A stretch of 10,189 nucleotides of DNA from Ornithomonoglobus_A sp034090805 (GCA_034090805.1 JAXDRV010000044.1:1-10189); one strand, 5' to 3'; positions 1 through 5,791 are shown, counted from the first letter of the stretch. Made by a program: numbers and translations. The notes: generated by a model not told the origin, from the letters alone.

Positions 1-27
1 TTTGGGCAGACTTTATCAATGCGAACT

Positions 28-105
28 GTGTAAAATCTCTGATTTTACACGAAAAATTTTGACAATAGTCATAATTTTTCCAAATGCGATTGAAAATCGC
101 ATTTG
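28..105. repeat. Three tandem hairpin-forming palindromes downstream of the response regulator gene
   Basis: Three inverted repeats lie back to back beyond the stop codon of the minus-strand regulator gene. The first pairs 28-37 with 41-50 (10 bp, 3-base loop, GTGTAAAATC arm). The second pairs GAAAAAT at 51-57 with 74-80, with an inner TGAC/GTCA stem at 60-63 and 68-71. The third pairs 81-91 with 95-105 (11 perfect pairs, GAA loop). None is followed by a clean U-tract on either strand, so they are not canonical intrinsic terminators. They may stabilise 3' ends or act as a weak bidirectional terminator. The gene to the left lies outside the window. Confidence 0.6.
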
Positions 106-133
106 TTCAGTGAGCATTATTTAAGCCGCTGAT

Positions 134-805
134 TTATTGTTCTAACTTATACCCGACACCCCTGACGGCGGTTATGGAGGTTTTTGACTTTATAAATCTA
201 AGCTTTTTGCGCAGGAACGACACATACACCTCAACGTGGTTTGCCTCCGCTTCGCTTTCAAAGCCCCACAGCTTTTCGATGATCTGCTCCTTTGACGCAA
301 CGCCGCCCTTGTGCAGCATAAGATATTCCATCAGCTCACATTCCTTAAGTGACAGCTGTATTTCGGAGCCGTTTTCGCTTAAAATCATATTGTGAGTATC
401 AAGTGACAGACCATGAAATTCGATAGCGTCACTCGGCACTATTTCACCCCGTCTGCGGCCGAGAGCACGTATTCTTGCGAGAAGCTCCTCGGTATTAAAC
501 GGCTTTGCAAGGTAATCGTCCGCGCCGCAGTCAAGTCCCCGAACCTTGTCGGCAACGTCGCCCTTTGCCGTAAGGAGTATGACGGGCGTTGTGATACCCT
601 CCCGCCGCAGTTCCTTTAATACGGATATTCCGTCAAGCTTGGGCAGCATAATATCAAGAACAATAACGTCGTATATATCGGACAGAGCGTTGTCAAGTCC
701 GCTTTCGCCGTCATACGAAACGTCCGCCGTATAATTGTTTTTGCGCAGGAGATGTGAAAGCGCCTCGGCAAGATGTCTTTCGTCCTCAACCACAAGTATC
801 CGCAT
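134..805 (-). CDS. OmpR/PhoB-family two-component response regulator
   Basis: A 223-residue DNA-binding response regulator, the usual length for the OmpR family. The N-terminal receiver domain (about residues 1-115) has the acidic pair E7/D8, the phospho-acceptor D51 in VLDIMLPKLDG, the switch residue T79 in LLTAK, and K101 in DDYLAKPF, so it looks fully functional. The C-terminal winged-helix domain (about 125-222) carries the family signatures ECELMEYLMLHKG and, near the end, VRGVGYKLE. ATG at 805 is preceded by GGTGA at a suitable distance. A cognate histidine kinase is not in the window; it may lie beyond position 1 or elsewhere. The gene diverges from the polyphosphate polymerase gene and shares with it a region of paired 11-bp-period operator-like repeats, which suggests autoregulation. 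Closest relatives by style are CutR/ArlR/PhoP-like regulators. The signal it senses cannot be told from sequence. Confidence 0.95.
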   Translation of the reverse strand: MRILVVEDERHLAEALSHLLRKNNYTADVSYDGESGLDNALSDIYDVIVLDIMLPKLDGISVLKELRREGITTPVILLTAKGDVADKVRGLDCGADDYLAKPFNTEELLARIRALGRRRGEIVPSDAIEFHGLSLDTHNMILSENGSEIQLSLKECELMEYLMLHKGGVASKEQIIEKLWGFESEAEANHVEVYVSFLRKKLRFIKSKTSITAVRGVGYKLEQ

Positions 806-837
806 GATAATTCACCGTTCCTTTCGTTATTTCCTTA

Positions 838-873
838 ATTATATCACAAATTTCTTAAAAATGCCTTAAAAAT
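838..873 (-). promoter_or_regulatory. Response-regulator promoter with tandem operator
   Basis: Read on the minus strand, two TTTTTAAG units 11 bp apart (873 to 854) are followed by a 10-bp gap and a perfect TATAAT (843 to 838), about 32 bp before the ATG. No good -35 hexamer is needed if a PhoB-type regulator binds the repeat and contacts RNA polymerase there. The same layout recurs on the plus strand at 916-951. The repeats and -10 are seen directly; regulator binding is inferred. Confidence 0.65.
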
Positions 874-882
874 TTAAAAAAA

Positions 883-901
883 ATGAATTTTCTATGAATT
901 T
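883..901. repeat. ATGAATTT direct repeat, 11-bp period
   Basis: ATGAATTT occurs at 883-890 and again at 894-901, one helical turn apart, between the two TTTTAAG operators. It has the same period but a different sequence. It could be an extra weaker regulator site or chance in very AT-rich DNA. Confidence 0.35.
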
Positions 902-915
902 GCATAATATGCGGG

Positions 916-951
916 ATTTTTAAGGTTGTTTTAAGTTTGATGTTGTAGAAT
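916..951 (+). promoter_or_regulatory. Polyphosphate operon promoter with tandem operator
   Basis: TTTTAAG units at 918-924 and 929-935 (11-bp period) end exactly 10 bp before a -10 box TAGAAT at 946-951. The 20-bp operator matches the one at 854-873 (opposite strand) at 17 of 20 positions. There is no recognisable -35 hexamer at 17 bp spacing, as expected for a promoter that depends on an OmpR/PhoB-type activator. The predicted start, near 958, gives a leader of about 29 bases. Confidence 0.6.
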
Positions 952-986
952 GAGGTCACAGTAAAACACAGAAGGGAAAGATAAAG

Positions 987-1754
987 ATGGCTATTGAGGT
1001 TTTTAACCGCTTTGGGTACAAATACATAATGGACGAACGCACTCTTGTCAAAACGCTTGATGTCATAGAACGTCACATGACAGCGGACAAATACTGCATA
1101 GACCATTCGTTTTACACAATTGCGAATATTTATTACGACACCGAGGACAGCAGCCTTATAAGGCAGTCGCTGTCAAAGCCGGTATATAAGGAAAAGCTCA
1201 GGCTTCGTGCCTACGGTGTTCCCGATATGGACTCCGATGTTTTTCTTGAGATCAAGAAGAAGGTTCGGGGACTTGTCAATAAGCGCCGAACGACGATGTT
1301 GATTGATGAGGCGTATGATTTTATCGAAACCGATATTCAGCCGAATCACAGGAAGCGCATGAATCCGCAGGTGATGAATGAGCTTGAATATTTTATGAAA
1401 ATTCACAGCGTGATACCGCAGGTTTATATAGCGTATGACAGGCTTGCGTATTTTGAAAACGGAAACGATGATTTAAGGATTTCGTTTGATGCAAATATCA
1501 GAACACGCCGCAGCGAGCTGCGCCTTGAGGCGGGCGACCACGGCAGCCGACTTCTGCCGGACGGCAGCTATGTTATGGAAATCAAAACGAGCCGTGCGAT
1601 GCCGGTGTGGCTGTCGGATATGCTTTCGGAGCTTGAAATAAGACGCTCAAGCTTTTCAAAATACGGCACGGAATATATGAATTATATAAAATACAAGCCG
1701 CACAGCACAGCTAAAAAGCAGAGCGGAAGAGAAACAATAAAAAGACCCGCATAA
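987..1754 (+). CDS. VTC-domain polyphosphate polymerase family protein
   Basis: A 255-residue protein of the VTC/polyphosphate polymerase superfamily, a triphosphate-tunnel fold related to the catalytic domain of yeast Vtc4, which makes polyphosphate from nucleotide gamma-phosphates. The characteristic charged tunnel residues are visible in order: R8 and K12 in NRFGYKYI, YYDT at 49-52, KEKLRLRAYG at 68-77, EIKKK at 88-92, KRR at 99-101, YDR at 150-152, FDANIRTRR at 167-175, MEIK at 197-200 and FSKY near 223-226. It is soluble, with no signal peptide or membrane segment. The start ATG has GAAGGGA about 9 bases upstream. A DUF4956 membrane protein follows, a pairing common in Firmicutes and often joined by a CotH kinase gene, which is not seen here. 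Polymerase activity in this clade is inferred from the family. Confidence 0.9.
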   Translation: MAIEVFNRFGYKYIMDERTLVKTLDVIERHMTADKYCIDHSFYTIANIYYDTEDSSLIRQSLSKPVYKEKLRLRAYGVPDMDSDVFLEIKKKVRGLVNKRRTTMLIDEAYDFIETDIQPNHRKRMNPQVMNELEYFMKIHSVIPQVYIAYDRLAYFENGNDDLRISFDANIRTRRSELRLEAGDHGSRLLPDGSYVMEIKTSRAMPVWLSDMLSELEIRRSSFSKYGTEYMNYIKYKPHSTAKKQSGRETIKRPA

Positions 1755-1767
1755 AACAAAGGAGAGG

Positions 1768-1900
1768 ATAATGTGAAAAATACACTGCGCATCTCACCTC
1801 CTTTCGGGACTTGGAGTATACACATATGCCGTCGTCCCTCAAGAAGGCAATCTGCTTGTGTCTTTTCCACATTATGATTTGTGCCGCCGCAGGGCGGCGG
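1768..1900 (+). repeat. Structured repeat element, copy 1
   Basis: This is the first of two diverged copies; the second is at 5599-5791 in the same orientation. The copies share an identical 15-base block at the 5' end (1768-1782), GCGCAT at 1787-1792, and an identical 22-base block at the 3' end (1870-1891). The ends pair with each other: 1768-1779 with 1863-1875, 12 bp with C1867 bulged. Inside, GGGAC at 1806-1810 pairs with GTCCC at 1834-1838 around a GTAT-ACAC-ATAT hairpin, and AAGGCA pairs with TGCTT at 1844-1857. A GC hairpin, CCGCCG (1884-1889) with CGGCGG (1895-1900), closes the element 3 bases before the next gene's Shine-Dalgarno. The short open frame from GTG 1774 (MKN..RIS) stops after about 35 codons and is unlikely to be a protein. 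Candidate natures are a structured RNA in the operon mRNA or a small non-autonomous mobile element. Confidence 0.7.
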
Positions 1901-1914
1901 AATGGAGGATTAAA

Positions 1915-2610
1915 ATGGAAGAAATACTGACATCAACCGCTTCGGGAGCAGCCGAGGCACTATCACTTACAATACCGTCTGCGCTTGCCGCTATTGCTGC
2001 GGCGATAATTTTCGGGATTGTTATTGCTTTAACTTACAAATTCACACACGGCGGCGGACATCAGCAAAGCTTTGCACTTACGCTTACCATGCTGCCGGTA
2101 ATACTTGCCGTGATAATACTGTTCATCGGCTCAAACGTTGCCCGTGCGTTTTCTCTTGCGGGAACGCTGTCGATTATACGATTCAGAAGTGCCCCCGGAG
2201 ACCCGAAGGACATAGCGTACATATTTTTCTCGATAGCGGCGGGGCTTGCCGCAGGTGTGGGAATGTATTTTTACGGTGCGCTGTTTGTGGCTGTGCTGTG
2301 CATATTCATGATAATTCTTACAAAAATTAACTTTGCCGCAAACAGCGAACTTGAAAAAACCCTTAAAATCACCGTCCCCGAAAACCTCGATTATGAGGGA
2401 GCGTTCGAGGATATATTACAGAAATATACAGACAAAACCCGCCTTACACGCATAAAAACCACCGATTTAGGCTCTCTCTATGAGCTTTGCTACAGCGTCA
2501 GAATGAAAAATAACACCTCCGACAGGGAGTTTATAGACGAGCTGCGCTGCCGTAACGGAAATCTAAATATTGTGCTGGATTTGGCATCAGATACTGTATA
2601 TGGTAAATAA
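1915..2610 (+). CDS. DUF4956 family integral membrane protein
   Basis: A 231-residue membrane protein of the DUF4956 family, whose biochemical role is not established. Membrane segments are predicted by eye at about 22-41, 53-73, 100-120 and 121-137, followed by a soluble, probably cytosolic domain of about 90 residues. The most conserved-looking stretch is GTLSIIRFRSA..DPKDIAY at about 83-102, between segments two and three, typical of the family. ATG 1915 is chosen because GGAGG at 1904-1908 sits 6 bases upstream; an in-frame upstream start at 1858 would translate part of the structured repeat and has no ribosome-binding site. It follows the polyphosphate polymerase gene in what looks like one transcription unit, so a joint role in polyphosphate synthesis, membrane export or storage is a reasonable inference but unproven. 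Confidence 0.85.
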   Translation: MEEILTSTASGAAEALSLTIPSALAAIAAAIIFGIVIALTYKFTHGGGHQQSFALTLTMLPVILAVIILFIGSNVARAFSLAGTLSIIRFRSAPGDPKDIAYIFFSIAAGLAAGVGMYFYGALFVAVLCIFMIILTKINFAANSELEKTLKITVPENLDYEGAFEDILQKYTDKTRLTRIKTTDLGSLYELCYSVRMKNNTSDREFIDELRCRNGNLNIVLDLASDTVYGK

Positions 2611-2617
2611 TCGGCAA

Positions 2618-2645
2618 AAATTTTTTCTTTTTTCGGAAAAAATTT
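2618..2645. terminator. Weak AT-rich hairpin after the DUF4956 gene
   Basis: AAATTTTTTC at 2618-2627 pairs with GAAAAAATTT at 2636-2645 around an 8-base loop, 8 bases after the stop codon. The stem is almost pure A-T. Read on the minus strand it is followed by more Ts, so it could end leftward transcription from the promoter pair at 2656-2731. As a plus-strand terminator it would be weak. Confidence 0.35.
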
Positions 2646-2655
2646 AAAAAAGGTC

Positions 2656-2684
2656 TTGCAATGTATGGGATAATATGCTATAAT
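2656..2684 (+). promoter_or_regulatory. Strong sigma-A promoter of the pepD leader
   Basis: TTGCAA (2656-2661), a 17-bp spacer and a perfect TATAAT (2679-2684) predict a start near 2691. The -35 and most of the spacer form the left arm of an 18-bp inverted repeat whose right arm is 2714-2731. The transcript would meet the intrinsic terminator at 2733-2766 after about 75 bases, before reaching pepD. Confidence 0.75.
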
Positions 2685-2702
2685 AGTAAATGTAGAAATT
2701 AC

Positions 2703-2731
2703 ATTCTACCCTTTTATCCTATACATAGCAA
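2703..2731 (-). promoter_or_regulatory. Mirror-image sigma-A-like promoter facing left
   Basis: On the minus strand TTGCTA (2731-2726), a 17-bp spacer and TAGAAT (2708-2703) mirror the plus-strand promoter at 2656-2684. The first 18 bases of the two promoters agree at 16 positions. The predicted start near 2696 would drive a leftward transcript antisense to the 3' region of the DUF4956 gene. The inverted symmetry is seen directly; activity is inferred. Confidence 0.4.
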
Positions 2732-2732
2732 C

Positions 2733-2766
2733 AAAAAAACTACCTTCCGCAAAGGGTAGTTTTTTT
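2733..2766 (+). terminator. Intrinsic terminator in the pepD leader (possible attenuator)
   Basis: AAAAAAACTACC (2733-2744) pairs with GGTAG plus seven Ts (2755-2766), extended by two loop-proximal pairs, and the run of Ts completes a canonical terminator. It lies 27 bases before the pepD start and after the leader promoter, so pepD expression from that promoter needs read-through. A second CTACCC at 2706-2711 is complementary to GGGTAG at 2754-2759 and could compete for the terminator's 3' arm. Confidence 0.8.
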
Positions 2767-2793
2767 GCACTTTAATAAAAACGGAGGATCAAT

Positions 2794-4218
2794 ATGGTTT
2801 TATCGGATTTTGAACCCAAGGGAGTTTTTGGATTTTTTGAAGAAATATGCGGCATACCGCACGGCTCTCACAACACCTGGAAAATTGCGGACTACTGCGA
2901 AAATTTTGCACGTGAGCGGGGGCTTGAATATACACGTGATGAGCTTAACAACATCATAATAAAAAAGCCGTCCGAAAATGGGGGAGATACTCCCGTAATA
3001 ATACAGGGGCATCTTGACATGGTTTGCGAGAGTGAGCCGGGATATGAGATAGATTTTGAAAAAGACGGACTTACCCTTGAGGTAAAGGACGGATATATCG
3101 GCGCAAAAGGCACGACCCTCGGCGCAGATGACGGCATAGCCGTTGCAATGGCGCTTGCTCTGCTTGACGATGATACGATCGTTCACCCCGGAATCGAGGC
3201 GGTCTTTACCGTTGACGAGGAGGTTGGCATGACCGGAGCGGCGGCAATAGATTTATCGGAGCTTAAGTCGGGAACGGTTATGAATATCGACAGCGAGGAG
3301 GAGGGAGTGCTGACGGCAGGCTGCGCCGGAGGTGTTACGGTGCGGTGTCTGTTCCCGGTTTCACGCAGAGAAAAAAGCGGCGGCATATATACAATACGCA
3401 TAAGCGGACTGACGGGAGGTCATTCCGGCGTGGAGATAGGCAAAGGGCGTGCCAATGCGGCAAAGCTTGCGGCATATTCGGCAGCTGCGCTTATGAATGA
3501 AGGTGCAAAGCTGATTTCGGTAAATTCCGGAACAAAGGACAACGCAATCCCGTCCTTCGGAGAATTAACGGTGGCGGCGGATTTTGACGTAAGCGAAAAA
3601 TGCGGCGAAATACTTGCGGAATTTAAGGGAAAATATCCCGCCGAGAATATTGAAATCACGGTATCAGCCTCAAGCGGAACGGCAAAAATCATGGAAAACG
3701 GTGCCGCTGTGACGAAATTTATAAATTCCGCTCCGAACGGAGTGCAGAAAATGAGCGGCGATGTTGAGGGTCTTGTTCAGACCTCGCTCAATTTGGGAAT
3801 TTTGCAAACGTCCGAAGAAAGCGTGTGCGTGTCGTTTTCGATTCGCAGCTCCTCTGCGGCGGAAAAAGCCACTCTTGCCGAGGAGGTTACAGCTCTTGCG
3901 GAAAAATACGGTGCGGAGGTTTCGTCAGAGGGCGATTATCCGCCGTGGGAATACAACGAAAAATCAAGGCTTAGGGAGATAATATCGGAAACTTATTTTG
4001 AGCTTTACGGCAAAAAGCCGAAAATCGAAATAATACACGCAGGTCTTGAATGCGGACTGCTTTCGCAAAAGCTGAAAAATCCCGACTGCGTATCGTTCGG
4101 ACCGAATATTCTCGATATTCATACCCCGTCCGAACGGCTTGAGATCGAATCCGTGCGCAGAACGTGGGAGCTTGTTTTAAAAACTCTCGAAAAATTTGCG
4201 CAAAAAGGTAATATTTGA
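2794..4218 (+). CDS. pepD: Aminoacyl-histidine dipeptidase (Xaa-His dipeptidase), M20 family
   Basis: A 474-residue cytosolic metallodipeptidase of the PepD/carnosinase-like branch of peptidase family M20, which hydrolyses Xaa-His and other dipeptides for amino-acid recovery. Length and layout fit the family. Visible motifs are GHLDMVCE at 72-79 (metal ligand H73, nearby D75), LGADDGIAVAMAL at 109-121 (bridging Asp), the catalytic/metal glutamates in DEEVGMTGA at 141-149, NIDSEEEG at 164-171, and, near the C-terminus, HAGLECG and SFGPNI. A lid/dimerisation domain (about 185-385) starts with a conserved GGHSG-type motif. There is no signal peptide. GGAGG at 2783-2787 lies 6 bases before the ATG. 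The gene stands alone with its own promoter and a terminator inside its leader, suggesting attenuation control. The GH3 gene downstream has its own promoter, whose -35 overlaps this gene's stop codon. Confidence 0.93.
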   Translation: MVLSDFEPKGVFGFFEEICGIPHGSHNTWKIADYCENFARERGLEYTRDELNNIIIKKPSENGGDTPVIIQGHLDMVCESEPGYEIDFEKDGLTLEVKDGYIGAKGTTLGADDGIAVAMALALLDDDTIVHPGIEAVFTVDEEVGMTGAAAIDLSELKSGTVMNIDSEEEGVLTAGCAGGVTVRCLFPVSRREKSGGIYTIRISGLTGGHSGVEIGKGRANAAKLAAYSAAALMNEGAKLISVNSGTKDNAIPSFGELTVAADFDVSEKCGEILAEFKGKYPAENIEITVSASSGTAKIMENGAAVTKFINSAPNGVQKMSGDVEGLVQTSLNLGILQTSEESVCVSFSIRSSSAAEKATLAEEVTALAEKYGAEVSSEGDYPPWEYNEKSRLREIISETYFELYGKKPKIEIIHAGLECGLLSQKLKNPDCVSFGPNILDIHTPSERLEIESVRRTWELVLKTLEKFAQKGNI

Positions 4219-4243
4219 CATGAGCATTGAATAAATATATATA
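4215..4243 (+). promoter_or_regulatory. Sigma-A promoter for the GH3 gene
   Basis: A perfect TTGACA at 4215-4220, overlapping the pepD stop codon, is followed by a 17-bp spacer and TATATA at 4238-4243. The predicted start near 4250 is about 33 bases before the ATG at 4283. No terminator separates it from pepD, so read-through is also possible. Confidence 0.65.
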
Positions 4244-4282
4244 AGGGGAAAAACCCAATAAAACAAAAAGGAAGAAATGCTT

Positions 4283-5326
4283 ATGAAACGAAACTTAATA
4301 CTTGCCGCCGTTTTGCTTTTAACCTGCGGCTGCGGTACAAAAAACATTACCGTTCAGGACATGACGATGGAGGAAAAGGCTGCTCAGATGCTCATGGTGC
4401 GCTGTGAGGAGGACATGACCGATATTATCGGCAGCGGAGCCGGAGGGGTTGTGATGTTCGCACGTGATTTTGACGGACTGACAAAGAGCGAGGTACAGAA
4501 AAAGACCTCGGAATTTCAGAAAAGGGCGGATATACCGCTGATTATATCGACCGACGAGGAGGGCGGAACGGTTGTGAGGGTAAGCTCTAATCCGCTTTTG
4601 CGCAACGAGCCGTTTAATTCGCCTGCATATTATTACCGTGCGGGCGGCATGGATAATGTGATAAATACAACGGCGGAGAAGTCGGAGCTTTTGTATGAGA
4701 TGGGTGTGAACATGAATCTGGGGCCGGTTGCGGACGTTTCGACCGATCCCGATGATTTCATATACAAGCGTTCCCTCGGCGAAAATGCGAGCATAACCTC
4801 TCAGTACGTTGCCGAGGCGGTAAAGGCGGCAAAGAGGCATAATATCGCAAGCTGCCTAAAGCATTTTCCGGGTTACGGCTCAAATGCCGACACGCATACG
4901 GGGACGGTTGTGGATCAGCGTCCCGTATCGAGCTTTACCCAATGTGATTTTCTGCCGTTTTCTGCGGGAATAGCCGAGGGTGCGGAGGGTGTGCTTGTAT
5001 CGCATAACATAGTAACGTGCATGGACGCGGAGCTGCCGGCGTCGCTTTCGGCGAGCGTTCATGAAATTCTGCGAAACGAGCTTAGCCACGAGGGACTTAT
5101 CATAACGGACGATATGGCGATGAATGCGGTAAGCGGCATTGAGGACGCATACATAAAGGCAGTCAATGCGGGTAACGATATGCTGATTGTTTCGGATTTT
5201 GATACTGCGAAAAATGAGATAATGAACGGAATACGTGAAGGGAAGATAAGTACGGACACAATAGACAAGGCTGTTGAAAGAATTTTAAAGGTCAAAAAGG
5301 AATGCGGTATTATCAAAGAAAAGTGA
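4283..5326 (+). CDS. Glycoside hydrolase family 3 (NagZ-like) lipoprotein
   Basis: A 347-residue single-domain GH3 enzyme, most like beta-N-acetylhexosaminidases that remove N-acetylglucosamine from peptidoglycan-derived muropeptides. It begins with a short secretion signal, MKRNLILAAVLLLTCGC, whose Cys 15 or 17 could be lipid-modified, although the lipobox is not a perfect match. Landmarks are TDEEGG at about 90-95, NLGPVADV at 145-152, the family motif KHFPGYG at 193-199, the NagZ-type Asp-Thr-His acid/base dyad at 203-205, and the nucleophile Asp in ITDDMAM at about 276. It lacks the second C-terminal domain of larger GH3 enzymes. ATG 4283 is preferred over the ATG 6 bases upstream because AGGAAG at 4269-4274 is then 8 bases away. 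ylmC follows after 10 bases, so the two are probably co-transcribed. An outer-face, cell-wall-recycling role is inferred. Confidence 0.88.
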   Translation: MKRNLILAAVLLLTCGCGTKNITVQDMTMEEKAAQMLMVRCEEDMTDIIGSGAGGVVMFARDFDGLTKSEVQKKTSEFQKRADIPLIISTDEEGGTVVRVSSNPLLRNEPFNSPAYYYRAGGMDNVINTTAEKSELLYEMGVNMNLGPVADVSTDPDDFIYKRSLGENASITSQYVAEAVKAAKRHNIASCLKHFPGYGSNADTHTGTVVDQRPVSSFTQCDFLPFSAGIAEGAEGVLVSHNIVTCMDAELPASLSASVHEILRNELSHEGLIITDDMAMNAVSGIEDAYIKAVNAGNDMLIVSDFDTAKNEIMNGIREGKISTDTIDKAVERILKVKKECGIIKEK

Positions 5327-5336
5327 GGGTGACGCA

Positions 5337-5591
5337 ATGTTCAGAACGTGCAGCTTTAAAAACCGTGAGGTGATAAATATTGACACCGCCGAGAGAATCG
5401 GAACGGTGAGAGATGTGGAAATATCTCCCGAAACGGGGAATATAAGCGCACTTATCGTAAGGCGGCACACGAGCCTGCTCCCGGCGGTTTTCGGCGGCGA
5501 GCTGTCCGTGCCGTGGAGCAGCATACAGGCAATAGGGCGGGATATAATTCTCGTGCGTGTTGTTGAGCTTGAGAAGCGCCCGCTAATTTAA
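5337..5591 (+). CDS. PRC-barrel protein, YlmC/YmxH family
   Basis: An 84-residue PRC-barrel protein matching the YlmC/YmxH family of spore-forming Firmicutes. Typical features are the N-terminal ..REVINI..AERIG.VRDVEISPETG (about residues 9-34), the strand ISALIV, and the C-terminal VPWSSIQAIGRDIILVRV (about 58-75), which resembles family members annotated as sporulation proteins. The molecular role is unknown; PRC barrels are often protein-interaction modules. It is soluble with no signal peptide. GAGGGTG just after the upstream stop provides the ribosome-binding site. It forms a two-gene unit with the GH3 lipoprotein and is followed by structured repeat copy 2 and a strong terminator. Confidence 0.85.
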   Translation: MFRTCSFKNREVINIDTAERIGTVRDVEISPETGNISALIVRRHTSLLPAVFGGELSVPWSSIQAIGRDIILVRVVELEKRPLI

Positions 5592-5598
5592 GGACAGA

Positions 5599-5791
5599 AT
5601 AATGTGAAAAATAAGCGGCGCATATCATCTCGAAAGTCAGCCTTGAAGTATCCGCATACGTCGGCGGCAGCCCTTCGAGCGACCTACACTCACCGCCAAG
5701 AAGGGCGGACGCACGGAGTGCGGCTTTTGCGTAGCAAAAGTGATGACAAGCTTCTTTTCTGCATTATGATTTGTGCCGCCGCATGGGGCGG
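5599..5791 (+). repeat. Structured repeat element, copy 2
   Basis: This longer copy of the element at 1768-1900 starts 7 bases after the ylmC stop. The 15-base (5599-5613) and 22-base (5762-5783) end blocks are identical to copy 1. The end-to-end closing stem is kept, with a T-A pair replaced by T-G (5605/5761). Inside, CTCGAAAG near 5629-5636 pairs with CTTCGAG near 5673-5679 around a GTAT-CCGC-ATAC hairpin that replaces copy 1's GTAT-ACAC-ATAT. Copy 2 also has an extra section with three hairpins: CCGCC/GGCGG (5692-5707), CGCAC/GTGCG (5710-5722) and CTTTTGC/GCAAAAG (5724-5740). CCGCC (5776-5780) and GGCGG (5787-5791) close it. A 108-codon frame starts with a GTG in the 5' block, but it runs through the element and the terminator and looks spurious. 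The stretch 5592-5904 holds only this element, the terminator and the tail before ylbJ. Confidence 0.7.

Noticed and set aside
855..1106. An 83-codon minus-strand frame over the divergent promoter region
   Set aside because: It overlaps the polyphosphate polymerase start and the operators, and its product is low-complexity without a ribosome-binding site.
2656..2731. An invertible promoter switch (inverton)
   Set aside because: The inverted arms contain the -35 elements themselves, the interior is only 40 bp, inversion would leave a promoter in both directions, and no recombinase gene is nearby.
4245..4256. GGGG-AAAA-CCC hairpin between pepD and the GH3 gene
   Set aside because: It has only three pairs and no U-tract, so it is not a terminator.
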